Shown: positions 1 to 8,120, counted from the stretch's first letter. The stretch: 18,231 nucleotides of DNA from an uncultured Prevotellaceae bacterium (GCA_900557555.1 USTH01000029.1:1-18231), one strand, 5' to 3'. The notes: generated from the letters alone by a model not told the origin. A program made the numbers and translations.

Positions 1-77
1 CCGTTGACGGTAAGGCTGCTTCTTCTCTCCGGAAGGGTCAGATCTACATCATCGACGGCAAGAAAGTCAAGCTATAG
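1..77 (+). CDS. 3' end of an upstream gene (partial)
   Basis: The frame opening at base 3 is read through to a TAG stop at 75-77 and gives 24 C-terminal residues ending in GQIYIIDGKKVKL. This resembles the short terminal strands of secreted Bacteroidales proteins, where a GQxYIIxxGKK pattern often closes a type IX sorting domain or a beta-rich domain. The start lies outside the window, so the function cannot be judged. A strong terminator follows 27 bases after the stop, which supports this being a real gene end. The frame is certain in practice; the sorting-domain idea is an inference from only 24 residues. Confidence 0.6.
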   Translation, partial: VDGKAASSLRKGQIYIIDGKKVKL

Positions 78-103
78 ACCATAGTATTATAATTCCATTT
101 GTC

Positions 104-151
104 GTCAGGGTCGGAAAGCGCAACAACAGCGTTTCCGACCCTGACATTTTT
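104..151 (+). terminator. Intrinsic terminator of the upstream gene
   Basis: A perfect 14-bp stem (GTCAGGGTCGGAAA at 104-117 against TTTCCGACCCTGAC at 132-145) encloses a smaller CGC/GCG inner stem and an AACAACA loop. It is followed by ATTTTTA. It lies 27 bases after the stop of the partial gene and ends transcription before the palindromic array. Confidence 0.9.
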
Positions 152-156
152 ATCTC

Positions 157-244
157 CTTTCGGCCGAAGTAGACAACCGTTTCGGCCGAAACGCAAGTCC
201 ATTTCGGCCGAAATGGATTCGCCTTTCCGCCGAAACGGTGTTGT
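157..244. repeat. Four tandem 22-bp units with TTTCGGCCGAAA palindromes
   Basis: Four consecutive 22-base units (157-178, 179-200, 201-222, 223-244) share the core TTTCGGCCGAAA or a near match. The palindrome centres fall at 163.5, 185.5, 207.5 and 229.5, so the spacing is exactly 22 bp each time, about two helical turns. The second palindrome extends to 16 bp (178-193) and the third to a perfect 20 bp (198-217). The fourth has one core change (TTTCCGCCGAAA). The linker halves differ between units, so the core is better conserved than the spacer. Possible roles are an operator array on one face of the helix, a protein-binding chromosomal repeat or a variable-number tandem repeat. It lies between a terminator and the GH3 promoter. 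Confidence 0.8.
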
Positions 245-326
245 AATGTTGTGATGCAACGATGTATGGATGGGGTATGTAGACACTAATGTTGACATTG
301 TCCGTAATAAAAAGATGTCATTTAAG

Positions 327-375
327 AAGTACTAAAAAAGATGTCATTTACGACCTAATGACCGATTTGGGTTTA
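327..375 (+). repeat. Interspersed 49-bp repeat, copy 1
   Basis: One of three near-identical intergenic copies (the others at 8072-8120 and, inverted, 10042-10091). The order of shared blocks is AAGTA, an A-run, GATGTCATTTA, then GACCTAATGACCGATTTGGG and TTTA. GACC occurs twice around TAAT, as a direct repeat. A partial duplicate of the first half (AAAAAGATGTCATTTA) lies just upstream at 308-323. The copy sits 52 bases before the -33 element of the GH3 promoter. No coding potential is apparent. Confidence 0.8.
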
Positions 376-426
376 AAGTGATTTCGGTTTATTATCTATA
401 ATTAACACACGCAAGTTTTGTAGGGA

Positions 427-457
427 TTGGATAATTGGATTATTATTTTTAACTTTG
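427..457 (+). promoter_or_regulatory. Bacteroidetes-type promoter for the GH3 operon
   Basis: The -7 box TAACTTTG (450-457) matches the Bacteroidetes consensus TAnnTTTG exactly. TTG at 427-429 is 20 bases upstream, the expected -33 spacing. The predicted transcript starts near 464, which leaves a very short leader of about 13 bases before the ATG at 477. Confidence 0.8.
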
Positions 458-476
458 CCCGCAAAACAAGCTTACA

Positions 477-2000
477 ATGAGCATAACCAGACTACTCTTA
501 CCTGTATTTCACAGGAGATACGAAAAGTTGAGACGCAGCGAGTTTCGTGCAGAGGAGGAGCAGCGACAGCTGTTGGCGAGAATGCTACACCGTGCCAGCG
601 ACACCGAATATGGCAGACAACACGGCTTTGCGGAAATCAGCAATTATGACGATTTTGCACGAAGGGTGTCTGTCAACACCTATGAGGAACTGAAGGGAAG
701 CATCGACCGTATGCGTCATGGTGAGGCTGATGTGCTTTGGCCTGGCAGGGTGAAGTGGTATGCAAAGTCATCTGGCACAACAAATGACAAGAGCAAGTTC
801 ATACCAGTGAGCCGCCAGGGACTTCATGACACCCATTATGCCGGTGGTGCTTGTGCCGTGACTTACTATCTGCACAACAATCCCAAGAGCCACATCTTTG
901 ACGGCAGGGCCTTGATACTTGGTGGCAGCCATGAGCAGAACTACAACGTGAAAGAAAGTCTGGTGGGTGACCTCAGCGCCATATTGATAGAGAATATCAA
1001 CCCGCTGGTCAATCTTGTCAGAATACCCAAGAAGAGTACGGCTCTGCTCGAAGACTTCGAGGTGAAGCGCGACCTGATAGCCCGCGAGGCATGTGGCAGG
1101 AATGTCACTAATATCAGTGGTGTGCCTTCTTGGATGCTGTCGGTACTTACCCGTTTGCAGGAGTTGACAGGCCAGACAGACATCAGTGCCGTCTGGCCCG
1201 GCCTTGAGGTATTTTTTCATGGTGGTGTGGCCTTCACTCCCTATCGTGACCGCTATAAGGAAATCATCAGTTCGCCCCACATGCACTATATGGAGACCTA
1301 CAATGCCAGCGAGGGGTTCTTTGGTGTTCAGAATGATTTGGCAGACCCGGCAATGTTGCTGTTGACAAACTTGGGCGTGTTCTATGAATTTATTCCACTC
1401 GAGGAGGTTGGCAAGGATAATCCGAATGCTGTGCCGATTTGGCAGGTGGAGACCGACCGCAATTATGCCATAGTGATTAGCACCACAAGCGGATTGTGGC
1501 GTTACCAGATAGGCGACACGGTGAAGTTTACGCATTTGAATCCCTATAAATTCTTCATCAGTGGCAGGACCCGAAGTTTTATCAACGCCTTTGGCGAGGA
1601 ATTGATCGTTGATAATGCAGAGAAAGGTCTCTGTGCGGCCTGCGGTGCTACTGGGGCCGAGGTGGCAGAATATACTGCCGCACCGATATTCATGGACTCC
1701 CACGGCAAATGCTGCCATCAGTGGGTGATAGAGTTTCGTAAGGAGCCGGCAGACATTGACCGCTTTGCCGCAGAGCTCGACAAGTCTCTGCAGAAGATAA
1801 ATTCCGACTATGAGGCAAAACGTTACAAGGACATCACCCTCCAGCAGCTGCAAATAGTCAAGGCACCGTCTGGCCTGTTTGACAGTTGGCTCAAGAGCAA
1901 GGGCAAGCTGGGCGGGCAGCACAAAGTGCCGCGTCTTTGCAATGACCGCAAGATTATAGAAGAGGTTCTTGCCTTTATACAGAATGGTCAAACAACGTAG
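477..2000 (+). CDS. GH3 auxin-responsive promoter family protein (acyl-acid amido synthetase-like)
   Basis: A 507-residue protein of the GH3 branch of the adenylate-forming (ANL) enzymes. Characterised plant GH3 enzymes adenylate a carboxylic acid with ATP and join the acyl group to an amino acid. Three nucleotide-binding blocks are visible: SSGTTNDKSK (residues 98-107), YNASEG (275-280) and WRYQIGDTVKF (from 341), followed by a smaller C-terminal domain. There is no signal peptide, so it should act in the cytoplasm. Length is slightly short of the plant enzymes but normal for Bacteroidales members. The start is fixed by the promoter 20 bases upstream. Only nine bases separate its stop from the next ATG, so it is the first gene of a probable operon with an Ig-like lipoprotein and a DUF3108-type protein. 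The bacterial substrate is unknown and a plant-hormone role should not be assumed. Confidence 0.88.
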   Translation: MSITRLLLPVFHRRYEKLRRSEFRAEEEQRQLLARMLHRASDTEYGRQHGFAEISNYDDFARRVSVNTYEELKGSIDRMRHGEADVLWPGRVKWYAKSSGTTNDKSKFIPVSRQGLHDTHYAGGACAVTYYLHNNPKSHIFDGRALILGGSHEQNYNVKESLVGDLSAILIENINPLVNLVRIPKKSTALLEDFEVKRDLIAREACGRNVTNISGVPSWMLSVLTRLQELTGQTDISAVWPGLEVFFHGGVAFTPYRDRYKEIISSPHMHYMETYNASEGFFGVQNDLADPAMLLLTNLGVFYEFIPLEEVGKDNPNAVPIWQVETDRNYAIVISTTSGLWRYQIGDTVKFTHLNPYKFFISGRTRSFINAFGEELIVDNAEKGLCAACGATGAEVAEYTAAPIFMDSHGKCCHQWVIEFRKEPADIDRFAAELDKSLQKINSDYEAKRYKDITLQQLQIVKAPSGLFDSWLKSKGKLGGQHKVPRLCNDRKIIEEVLAFIQNGQTT

Positions 2001-2009
2001 CATTTACGA

Positions 2010-3932
2010 ATGCCTATGAAGAAGCCGCATGTCATATTGTTGCTTGCAATGGCAGTAGCCTTGCTTACACTGGGTTGCGCACGTCCTGGCACACCCGACG
2101 GAGGCCCCTATGACGAGACCCCTCCGAAGGTGGTCGGTGCCAAACCTGATGAAGGTGCTGTCAATAGCCGTTCAAACAATATTGAAATATTTTTTGACGA
2201 GTATGTGAAGCTGGAGAAGGCGGCCGAAAAGATAGTAATCTCTCCTCCGCAGATTAACATGCCCGAAATCAGTGCCATTGGGCGCAAGATTAAGGTCAAG
2301 TTGCTTGACTCTCTCAAGCAGAACACTACCTATACCATTGACTTCGGCGATGCCATAGTGGACTATAATGAGGGCAACCCTATGGGTAAGTATACCTACA
2401 CGTTTTCTACAGGGGAGAAACTCGACACTATGGAGATTTCCGGCAAGGTGCTTGATGCCCGAAACCTTGAGCCTGTCAAGGGTATTGTGGTGGGACTGCA
2501 TGCCGACACGACCGACACGGCTTTTACCACCAAACCTTTTGATCGCATGGCGCGCACCAACGGTAGCGGTGAATTTACCGTCAAAGGTGTTGCTCCCGGC
2601 AGCTATCGCATCTATGCACTCAAGGATGCCGATGGCAATTATGCTTTCAATCAGAAGAGCGAGATGATAGCTTTCAGCCGGCAAACCATTACTCCGAGAT
2701 GCTATGCTGACGTGAGAAGCGACACCGTGTGGCGTGACTCTATAAGTATTGACTCTGTCAAGCAGGTTCACTACACCCATTTTGTTCCAGACAATGTAGT
2801 GTTGCTTGCGTTCACGGAGTCAACGCTTGACCGACATCTGCTGAAAACGGAGCGCAAGGTGCCTGAGCATTTTGAGGTCTATTTTACGGGTCCATCGACC
2901 AAGCGGCCTGTTATAAAGGGCGTGGATTTTGATGAGAGCAAACTTCTTGCTGAATGCTCTGTAAACAATGATACCATAACATATTGGATTGCCGACACGG
3001 CATTGGTTCATACTGACACCCTGACGGCAAATCTTACCTATGAGGAGAACGACTCGTTGGGCAACTTCATAGAACGCACGGAGGAGATTCAGTTTGTGAG
3101 CCGTCTGCCTCGCTCTCGCCAGATTAAGTTGGAACAGCAGGCTCAAAAGGATTGGGAACACGAACAGGAGAAACTCAGGAAGCGCAAACAGCCTTACCTT
3201 ACTGTACGCCCAACAGAAACGCTCAATATTACGTATACGGGCGGTGCGACACTCGACCTCTACAATAATATAGGGTTCAGATCACCAGAACCGCTTTCGG
3301 CGGTAGACACCACGATGTTCCACCTCTACCTAAAGCAGGACACCCTCTATGTGCCTGCTCGCCATCTGCTCAGGAAGCGGCAGGACAGTTCGATGGAATA
3401 TATACTGTATGGTGAGTGGCGTCCGGAGCAGCAGTATGCATTGATTGTGGACTCCGCCGCATTTAGAAGCATCTATGGCAAGGTGTCTGACAAAATAGAG
3501 TTTCGTTTCTCCATACCGTCACTCGACAAATACTGTACATTTACGGCGGTCATTGAGGGTCGCAGCGATTCTGCTGTAGTTGTCGAGATGCTTAACAGCT
3601 CGGATAATGTGGTGCGGCGCGAACGTGCGGAGGATGGCAAGGCAAATTTCTTCTTTATGAAGCCGGGAAACTTTTACATGCGTGCGTTTGTTGACCGCAA
3701 CGGCAATGGCAAGTGGGACGAAGGCAACTATGCTAAAGGATTTCAGGCGGAAGAGGTGTTCTATTATCCCGCACCGCTCACCATGAGAGCCAAATGGGAT
3801 ATTGAACAGGTATGGAATCTGCACGGTGTGCCGATAGAACGGCAAAAACCGGAAAAGATAACGAAACAAAAGCCCGATAAGGAAAAAACCATACAGAACC
3901 GCAACGAAGAGCGGGCCAAAAAGTGGAAGTAG
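2010..3932 (+). CDS. Ig-like domain lipoprotein (GGPxDxxPP family)
   Basis: A 640-residue predicted lipoprotein. A hydrophobic signal segment (residues about 7-21) leads to a lipobox-like TLGC with Cys23 as the expected lipidated residue. The GGPYDETPPKV segment just after it is a signature of a Bacteroidetes family with an SbsA-type Ig-like (Big_5) domain, here about residues 36-135. A carboxypeptidase-regulatory-like sandwich follows (about 141-215), and DRNGNGKWDEG (562-572) resembles an acidic calcium-binding loop. The tail is very rich in Lys, Glu and Arg. Translation may begin at ATG 2016 (MKKPHV) rather than 2010; the difference is two residues. It is translationally close to the GH3 gene (9-base gap). 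A cell-envelope location is confident; the molecular role is unknown. Confidence 0.82.
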   Translation: MPMKKPHVILLLAMAVALLTLGCARPGTPDGGPYDETPPKVVGAKPDEGAVNSRSNNIEIFFDEYVKLEKAAEKIVISPPQINMPEISAIGRKIKVKLLDSLKQNTTYTIDFGDAIVDYNEGNPMGKYTYTFSTGEKLDTMEISGKVLDARNLEPVKGIVVGLHADTTDTAFTTKPFDRMARTNGSGEFTVKGVAPGSYRIYALKDADGNYAFNQKSEMIAFSRQTITPRCYADVRSDTVWRDSISIDSVKQVHYTHFVPDNVVLLAFTESTLDRHLLKTERKVPEHFEVYFTGPSTKRPVIKGVDFDESKLLAECSVNNDTITYWIADTALVHTDTLTANLTYEENDSLGNFIERTEEIQFVSRLPRSRQIKLEQQAQKDWEHEQEKLRKRKQPYLTVRPTETLNITYTGGATLDLYNNIGFRSPEPLSAVDTTMFHLYLKQDTLYVPARHLLRKRQDSSMEYILYGEWRPEQQYALIVDSAAFRSIYGKVSDKIEFRFSIPSLDKYCTFTAVIEGRSDSAVVVEMLNSSDNVVRRERAEDGKANFFFMKPGNFYMRAFVDRNGNGKWDEGNYAKGFQAEEVFYYPAPLTMRAKWDIEQVWNLHGVPIERQKPEKITKQKPDKEKTIQNRNEERAKKWK

Positions 3933-4008
3933 CCCTATTGTCTCTCTTGGCAGGTGGTGTGTAGGTGGTGATGCCTGTAGTTATAACATTAGTTGAAGCT
4001 TGTTCAAT

Positions 4009-4797
4009 ATGAGGAGAGTGTGTTTCTTGATTAGCATGGTGTTGGTATCGTTGTGCATCAGTGCCGAGACCAGAGGCCGGCTGGCTTTTCGGTCGGGCGA
4101 GGTGCTGCAATACAGCCTGTACTATAACTGGAAATTCATTTGGGTCAGAGCCGGCAGTGCCACGATGAGCATTCTGCGCACCAACTACAAGGGACTCCCG
4201 GCTTATCGCACACATCTCATGATGAAAGGCACCAAGGAGGCCGATGGCTATTTTGTGCTGCGCGACACACTGCTCAGTTATACAGCCTGTGACAACCTGC
4301 GACCGTTGTATTATTCCAAAAATGATTTGGAGGGTTCGTCCCATCGCTCCAGAGAAGTCCGTTATTCCTATGCAAACCGAAAATGCAGAGTCAGGCAGAG
4401 CTATGTACATAAGGACGGGCGCATAACCGAGAAGGACGAGCAGTTTGCCACACAGGTCTACGACATGCTTAGCATAATGCTGAAGGCACGCAACTTTGAC
4501 ACCTCAGACTGGAAGCCAGGCAAACGTATCTCTTTTCTGATGACCGACGGCAACGGAGTTGAGAATCAAACTCTGATATACCGCGGCAAACAACGCATCA
4601 AGATGAAAGGCAGCCGCAAGGTATACCAATGCCTTAAACTCTCGTTTGTGGAGACCAATGGCCGTGGCAAGGAGAAGGAGGTCATTACTTTTTTTGTTAC
4701 TGACGACGCCAACCATATTCCTGTGCGCCTCGACATGTATCTGCGCTTCGGTTCTGCCAAAGCCTTCTTTGAGGCTGGCAGGGGGCTGGCCCACTGA
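4009..4797 (+). CDS. DUF3108-type exported protein
   Basis: A 262-residue protein from ATG 4009. A TTG at 4000 could add three residues, but MRRVCFLISMVLVSLCISA from the ATG is a complete signal peptide with a cleavage site near ISA-ET. After it, the pattern FRSGEVLQYSLYYNWKFIWVRAG is characteristic of the DUF3108 family (beta-rich periplasmic proteins in which GExLxYxxxYxxxxxGxA opens the domain). The rest is a run of alternating strands ending in a conserved-looking region with HIPVRLDMYLRFGSAKA. No catalytic motif is visible. The 76-base gap to the lipoprotein gene has no convincing promoter or terminator, so it is probably the third operon gene. The family assignment comes from pattern recognition; the function is unknown. 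Confidence 0.78.
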   Translation: MRRVCFLISMVLVSLCISAETRGRLAFRSGEVLQYSLYYNWKFIWVRAGSATMSILRTNYKGLPAYRTHLMMKGTKEADGYFVLRDTLLSYTACDNLRPLYYSKNDLEGSSHRSREVRYSYANRKCRVRQSYVHKDGRITEKDEQFATQVYDMLSIMLKARNFDTSDWKPGKRISFLMTDGNGVENQTLIYRGKQRIKMKGSRKVYQCLKLSFVETNGRGKEKEVITFFVTDDANHIPVRLDMYLRFGSAKAFFEAGRGLAH

Positions 4798-4809
4798 ATG
4801 GAGAGGGCT

Positions 4810-4839
4810 GTCTGATGCCGAAAATGCGGAAAATCAGAC
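4810..4839 (+). other. Hairpin after the DUF3108-type gene
   Basis: GTCTGAT (4810-4816) pairs with ATCAGAC (4833-4839), with possible inner CG/CG pairing. No T-run follows, so this is at best a weak or factor-assisted terminator for the GH3 operon. The next promoter is at 4956-4986. Confidence 0.35.
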
Positions 4840-4955
4840 GGTTGAAAAGCGCGTGCCGGCAATGACAAACAGTGGCCGATGATGTTGATGTGGCATGAGA
4901 AAACAGCTTTTTAGCACACTTTAGGTCTGAGAGTGCATTTTTTGAGTTTCAAAGA

Positions 4956-4986
4956 TTGTCAGTGTTATGGAAAATCAGTATTTTTG
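4956..4986 (+). promoter_or_regulatory. Promoter of the CoA-transferase gene
   Basis: TATTTTTG (4979-4986) matches TAnnTTTG and TTG (4956-4958) is 20 bases upstream, the same spacing as at the GH3 promoter. The predicted start of transcription near 4993 lies inside the longest possible reading frame, so it also decides the start codon at 5026. Confidence 0.75.
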
Positions 4987-5025
4987 CAACGGATAAAAAC
5001 AAGAATACAGAAACAAGCAAAAGAA

Positions 5026-6537
5026 ATGTCATTCACTCATGTTACGGCTGCCGAGGTCGCAGCCCTTATTAAAGACGGACAGACAGTCGGTCTTAGTGGT
5101 TTTACTCCAGCAGGTGCGCCAAAGAGCATACCTGCTGAGATTGCAAAGAAAGCGAAAGCGGAACATGCTGCCGGACGTTCGTTCAAGATTAACATCTTCA
5201 CAGGTGCCAGCACTGGCCAGAGTTGCGACGGTGAGTTGAGCAACCAGCATGCCATCTGCTTCCGTGCGCCCTATACAACAAACGGTGATTTCCGCAAGCA
5301 TGTCAATGCTGGTGAATTGGCATACTGTGACCTCAATCTTTCAAACATGGCCACTCAGATACGTCAGGGTTATCTGGGCGATGTGCATTGGGCTGTACTT
5401 GAAGCCTGTGAGGTTGAGGAAGTGGGTGACAAGGCACGCATTTATCTTACTGCGGCGGGAGGTATCAGCCCAACCGTGGCACGTCTTGCCAAGAATGGCA
5501 TCTTCGTTGAAATCAACGCTTTTCACAGTAAGAAGTCAATGGGTATTCATGATGTCTATGAGATAGAGGACCACCCATACCGTACTCCTGTGATGATTAC
5601 CAAGGCCAGTGACCGCATCGGTAAGCCATATGTTGAGGTTGATAAAAGCAGAGTGCTCGGAGTGTTGGAATGCAACATTCCTGACGAGGCTCGCTCGTTC
5701 AAAGAGGCAGACCCCGTAACGACTCAGATAGGACAGAACGTTGCCGACTTCCTTCTTTACAACCTTCGCAAGGGACTTATCCCCAAGACGTTCCTCAACC
5801 TGCAGAGTGGAGTGGGTTCCGGTGCCAATGCTGTGCTTGGCGCTCTGGGGCAGTGTCCGGAGGTTCCCAACTTCAACATCTATACAGAAGTGTTGCAGGA
5901 CGCCCCCGTCGGGTTGATGAAGCAAGGGCGCGTTCTCTCTGCATCAACTTGCTCGCTAACGGTTACTAATGACTGTCTGAGGGATATCTACTCCAATATG
6001 GACTTCTTCAAGGACAGACTGGTCATACGTCCTTCTGAAATATCCAACTGCCCCGAGGTGATTGCACGCATTGGCGTATGTTCGCTTAACACCGCCATTG
6101 AGGCCGACATCTACGGACATGTCAACAGCACCAAAATCTGTGGCACTAAGATGATGAATGGCATCGGCGGGTCGGCAGACTTCACCAACAACGCCTATCT
6201 CTCAATCTTTACATGTGGGAGCACCGCCAAGGGCGGAGCCATCTCAAGCATCATTCCTTTCTGTTCGCATGTTGACCATACCAGCCATTTCATTGATGCT
6301 ATCATTACAGAGTATGGTGTGGCTGACCTGCGAGGGAAGTGCTCCATGCAGAAGGCAGATGCCCTTATCAACGTGGCTCACCCTGATTACCGTCCTTTGT
6401 TGCGCGAATACCTCAAGCACGCAGAGAGATTCGGCGGACACACCCATCACTGCCTCAGTGCAGCATTTGCCATGCATGACACATTCCTGCGCAAGGGCGA
6501 CATGCGCTTGACTGACTTCAGCGAATATATCAAATAA
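5026..6537 (+). CDS. Acetyl-CoA hydrolase/transferase family protein (succinate CoA-transferase)
   Basis: A 503-residue class I CoA-transferase of the acetyl-CoA hydrolase/transferase family, which moves CoA between short acids such as succinate, acetate and propionate through a glutamyl-CoA intermediate. The probable catalytic glutamate is Glu288 in YTEVLQD, the position matching the active-site glutamate of AarC-type enzymes. Other family signatures are the glycine-rich GSGANAVLGALG, GIGGSADF and TEYGVADLRG near the C terminus. The frame is open back to 4933, but the promoter lies inside that extension and the family begins at MSFTHVTAAE, so ATG 5026 is chosen. Cytoplasmic. In a succinate/propionate-forming anaerobe it would link succinyl-CoA to acetate or propionate formation. 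The exact acid preference cannot be read from sequence. Confidence 0.9.
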   Translation: MSFTHVTAAEVAALIKDGQTVGLSGFTPAGAPKSIPAEIAKKAKAEHAAGRSFKINIFTGASTGQSCDGELSNQHAICFRAPYTTNGDFRKHVNAGELAYCDLNLSNMATQIRQGYLGDVHWAVLEACEVEEVGDKARIYLTAAGGISPTVARLAKNGIFVEINAFHSKKSMGIHDVYEIEDHPYRTPVMITKASDRIGKPYVEVDKSRVLGVLECNIPDEARSFKEADPVTTQIGQNVADFLLYNLRKGLIPKTFLNLQSGVGSGANAVLGALGQCPEVPNFNIYTEVLQDAPVGLMKQGRVLSASTCSLTVTNDCLRDIYSNMDFFKDRLVIRPSEISNCPEVIARIGVCSLNTAIEADIYGHVNSTKICGTKMMNGIGGSADFTNNAYLSIFTCGSTAKGGAISSIIPFCSHVDHTSHFIDAIITEYGVADLRGKCSMQKADALINVAHPDYRPLLREYLKHAERFGGHTHHCLSAAFAMHDTFLRKGDMRLTDFSEYIK

Positions 6538-6569
6538 ATAAGACGAACCATACTAAACTACCATACACA

Positions 6570-7964
6570 ATGACGACAAAACCGTTTATTATTGCGGCAG
6601 TTGGCGCACTGTCGGTGATGCCTGCTACGGCACAGAAAGACATCACTCCCCAGATGTTGCAACAGTTTCAGAACAGCTATAAGTCGGAGGGTGCTGACAA
6701 GGCGTTGGATAATGCAGTAGCCGCCAACGACATTAAAGTCCTTGCGCTCAACAACGAGACGATGGCGCAGTTTGATACCGAGTTTTCTAACAAGGTAAAC
6801 TCCAAGGGGGTTACCAACCAGAGAGGCTCCGGACGCTGCTGGCTTTTCAGCGGGCTCAATGTGCTTCGCGCCAAGATGATTGCCAAGTACAATCTCGGTG
6901 CAATGGAGTTTTCTGAGAACTACTGCTTCTTCTATGACCAACTTGAGAAATCCAACCTGTTTTTGCAGGCAGTCATCGACAATGGCAAGAAGCCTATGGA
7001 TGACCGCACGGTAGACTGGCTGTTTCATAATCCGCTGAGCGATGGAGGCACTTTCTGCGGTGTTGCCGATGTGGTGTCAAAATACGGCCTTGTGCCCTCT
7101 ACCGTGATGCCTGAGACTTTCTCGTCAAACAGCACCGGTACCTATTCCATGCTGCTCAAAACCAAGCTTCGTGAATATGGCCTCACCCTGCGCAAGATGA
7201 TTGCCGACGGCAAGAGCGACAAACAAGTTGTGGCGAAGAAAGTAGAAATGCTCGGCGTGGTCTACAAGATGCTCGTGAGATGCTTTGGCGTGCCACCCCA
7301 GAAGTTCAGCTACACACTGCGCAATGCAGCCGGCAAGGTCATCAGTTCCAAGGAATATACTCCGAAGTCTTTCTATGACGAACATATCGGCATAGACCTT
7401 ACTGACAACTACTTCATGTTTATGAATGACCCCTCGCGCGACTACTATAAGACTTATGAGATAGATCTTGACCGCCATGCTTATGACGGTCGCAACTGGG
7501 TGTTCCTCAATGTGCCTATGCAGGATATCAAGGACATGGCCATCTCGTCTATCAAGGACAGCACGATGATGTATATGTCGTGTGATGTGGGCAAATGCAA
7601 TGATTCAAAACGAGGCTACTCAGACCCCGATGTCTACAACTACGGAGAAATATTTGGTGTGGACTTCCCGATGGACAAGAAAGAACGCATATCAACTTTC
7701 GCTTCGGCTTCAACTCACGCCATGACCCTCATGGCCGTGGACATTGACGAACAAGGCAAGACAAAAAAATGGATGGTGGAAAATTCCTGGGGACCGTCAT
7801 CTGGTTTTAAGGGCCACATCATCATGACTGACAAATGGCTTGACGAATACCTGTTCCGCCTTGTGGTGGCAAAGAAATATGTGCCGGCAAGATTGGCTGA
7901 CATGATGAAACAGAAACCTATCTTGTTGCCAGCCTGGGACCCCCTCTTCCAGCCAGAACAATAG
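6570..7964 (+). CDS. Exported C1-family cysteine aminopeptidase (bleomycin hydrolase/PepC-like)
   Basis: A 464-residue papain-superfamily peptidase of the bleomycin hydrolase / aminopeptidase C group. The catalytic set is complete: Gln84 and Cys90 in NQRGSGRCWLFSG, His383 in THAMTLMAV, and Asn405 in VENSWG. The C terminus (LPAWDPLFQPEQ) resembles the arm that enters the active site in this family and limits it to exopeptidase activity. Unlike the classic cytoplasmic enzymes it begins with a likely signal peptide (residues 1-21, cut after TAQ or ATA), so it should act in the periplasm or at the cell surface, trimming peptides for uptake. It starts 32 bases after the CoA-transferase stop with no clear promoter between them, so co-transcription is possible. 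A strong terminator follows. Confidence 0.88.
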   Translation: MTTKPFIIAAVGALSVMPATAQKDITPQMLQQFQNSYKSEGADKALDNAVAANDIKVLALNNETMAQFDTEFSNKVNSKGVTNQRGSGRCWLFSGLNVLRAKMIAKYNLGAMEFSENYCFFYDQLEKSNLFLQAVIDNGKKPMDDRTVDWLFHNPLSDGGTFCGVADVVSKYGLVPSTVMPETFSSNSTGTYSMLLKTKLREYGLTLRKMIADGKSDKQVVAKKVEMLGVVYKMLVRCFGVPPQKFSYTLRNAAGKVISSKEYTPKSFYDEHIGIDLTDNYFMFMNDPSRDYYKTYEIDLDRHAYDGRNWVFLNVPMQDIKDMAISSIKDSTMMYMSCDVGKCNDSKRGYSDPDVYNYGEIFGVDFPMDKKERISTFASASTHAMTLMAVDIDEQGKTKKWMVENSWGPSSGFKGHIIMTDKWLDEYLFRLVVAKKYVPARLADMMKQKPILLPAWDPLFQPEQ

Positions 7965-8017
7965 TGGCTTGAATTCAAACCATAGACCAATAGTTGCATA
8001 TACATATGCATTGTCAA

Positions 8018-8060
8018 AGGGGCAACCGTGCCGTAACGAGGCGCGGTTGCCTCTTTTTTT
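8018..8060 (+). terminator. Intrinsic terminator after the peptidase gene
   Basis: GGCAACCGTGCC (8021-8032) pairs with GGCGCGGTTGCC (8040-8051), a 12-bp stem with one T-G wobble and a GTAACGA loop. It is followed by TCTTTTTTT. This cleanly ends the CoA-transferase/peptidase unit. Confidence 0.92.
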
Positions 8061-8071
8061 ACCCAAATCGG

Positions 8072-8120
8072 AAGTAACAAAAAAGATGTTATCTACGACC
8101 TAATGACCGATTTTGGTTTA
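8072..8120 (+). repeat. Interspersed 49-bp repeat, copy 2
   Basis: Aligns without gaps to copy 1, with a few substitutions (for example GATGTTATCTA for GATGTCATTTA). It is preceded at 8061-8071 by ACCCAAATCGG, the reverse complement of the repeat's own CCGATTTGGGT end, so this copy can fold back on itself. Its CCGATTTTGG (8107-8116) is also mirrored by CCAAAATCGG at 8200-8209. It begins directly after the T-run of the terminator and lies upstream of the sigma-factor gene, for which I find no strong promoter match. Confidence 0.8.

Noticed and set aside
157..244. CRISPR array
   Set aside because: The repeat units are contiguous, the palindromic core is only 10-12 bp and the variable parts are about 10 bp, so there are no spacers. 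No cas genes are present.
44..298. 84-codon minus-strand frame across the palindromic array
   Set aside because: It consists of translated terminator and palindromic repeats, with no promoter and no homologous-looking sequence.
768..2003. Long open frame of 411 codons on the minus strand opposite the GH3 gene
   Set aside because: It is in register with the codons of a well-supported plus-strand gene and shows no family resemblance, promoter or signal. It is an antisense shadow.
2172..2780. 202-codon minus-strand frame inside the Ig-like lipoprotein gene
   Set aside because: It is a shadow of a strongly supported plus-strand gene, without a recognisable domain or promoter.
4933..5025. N-terminal extension of the CoA transferase by 31 residues
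   Set aside because: The predicted promoter lies within it and the family's conserved start is at MSFTH, so translation from 5026 is much more likely.
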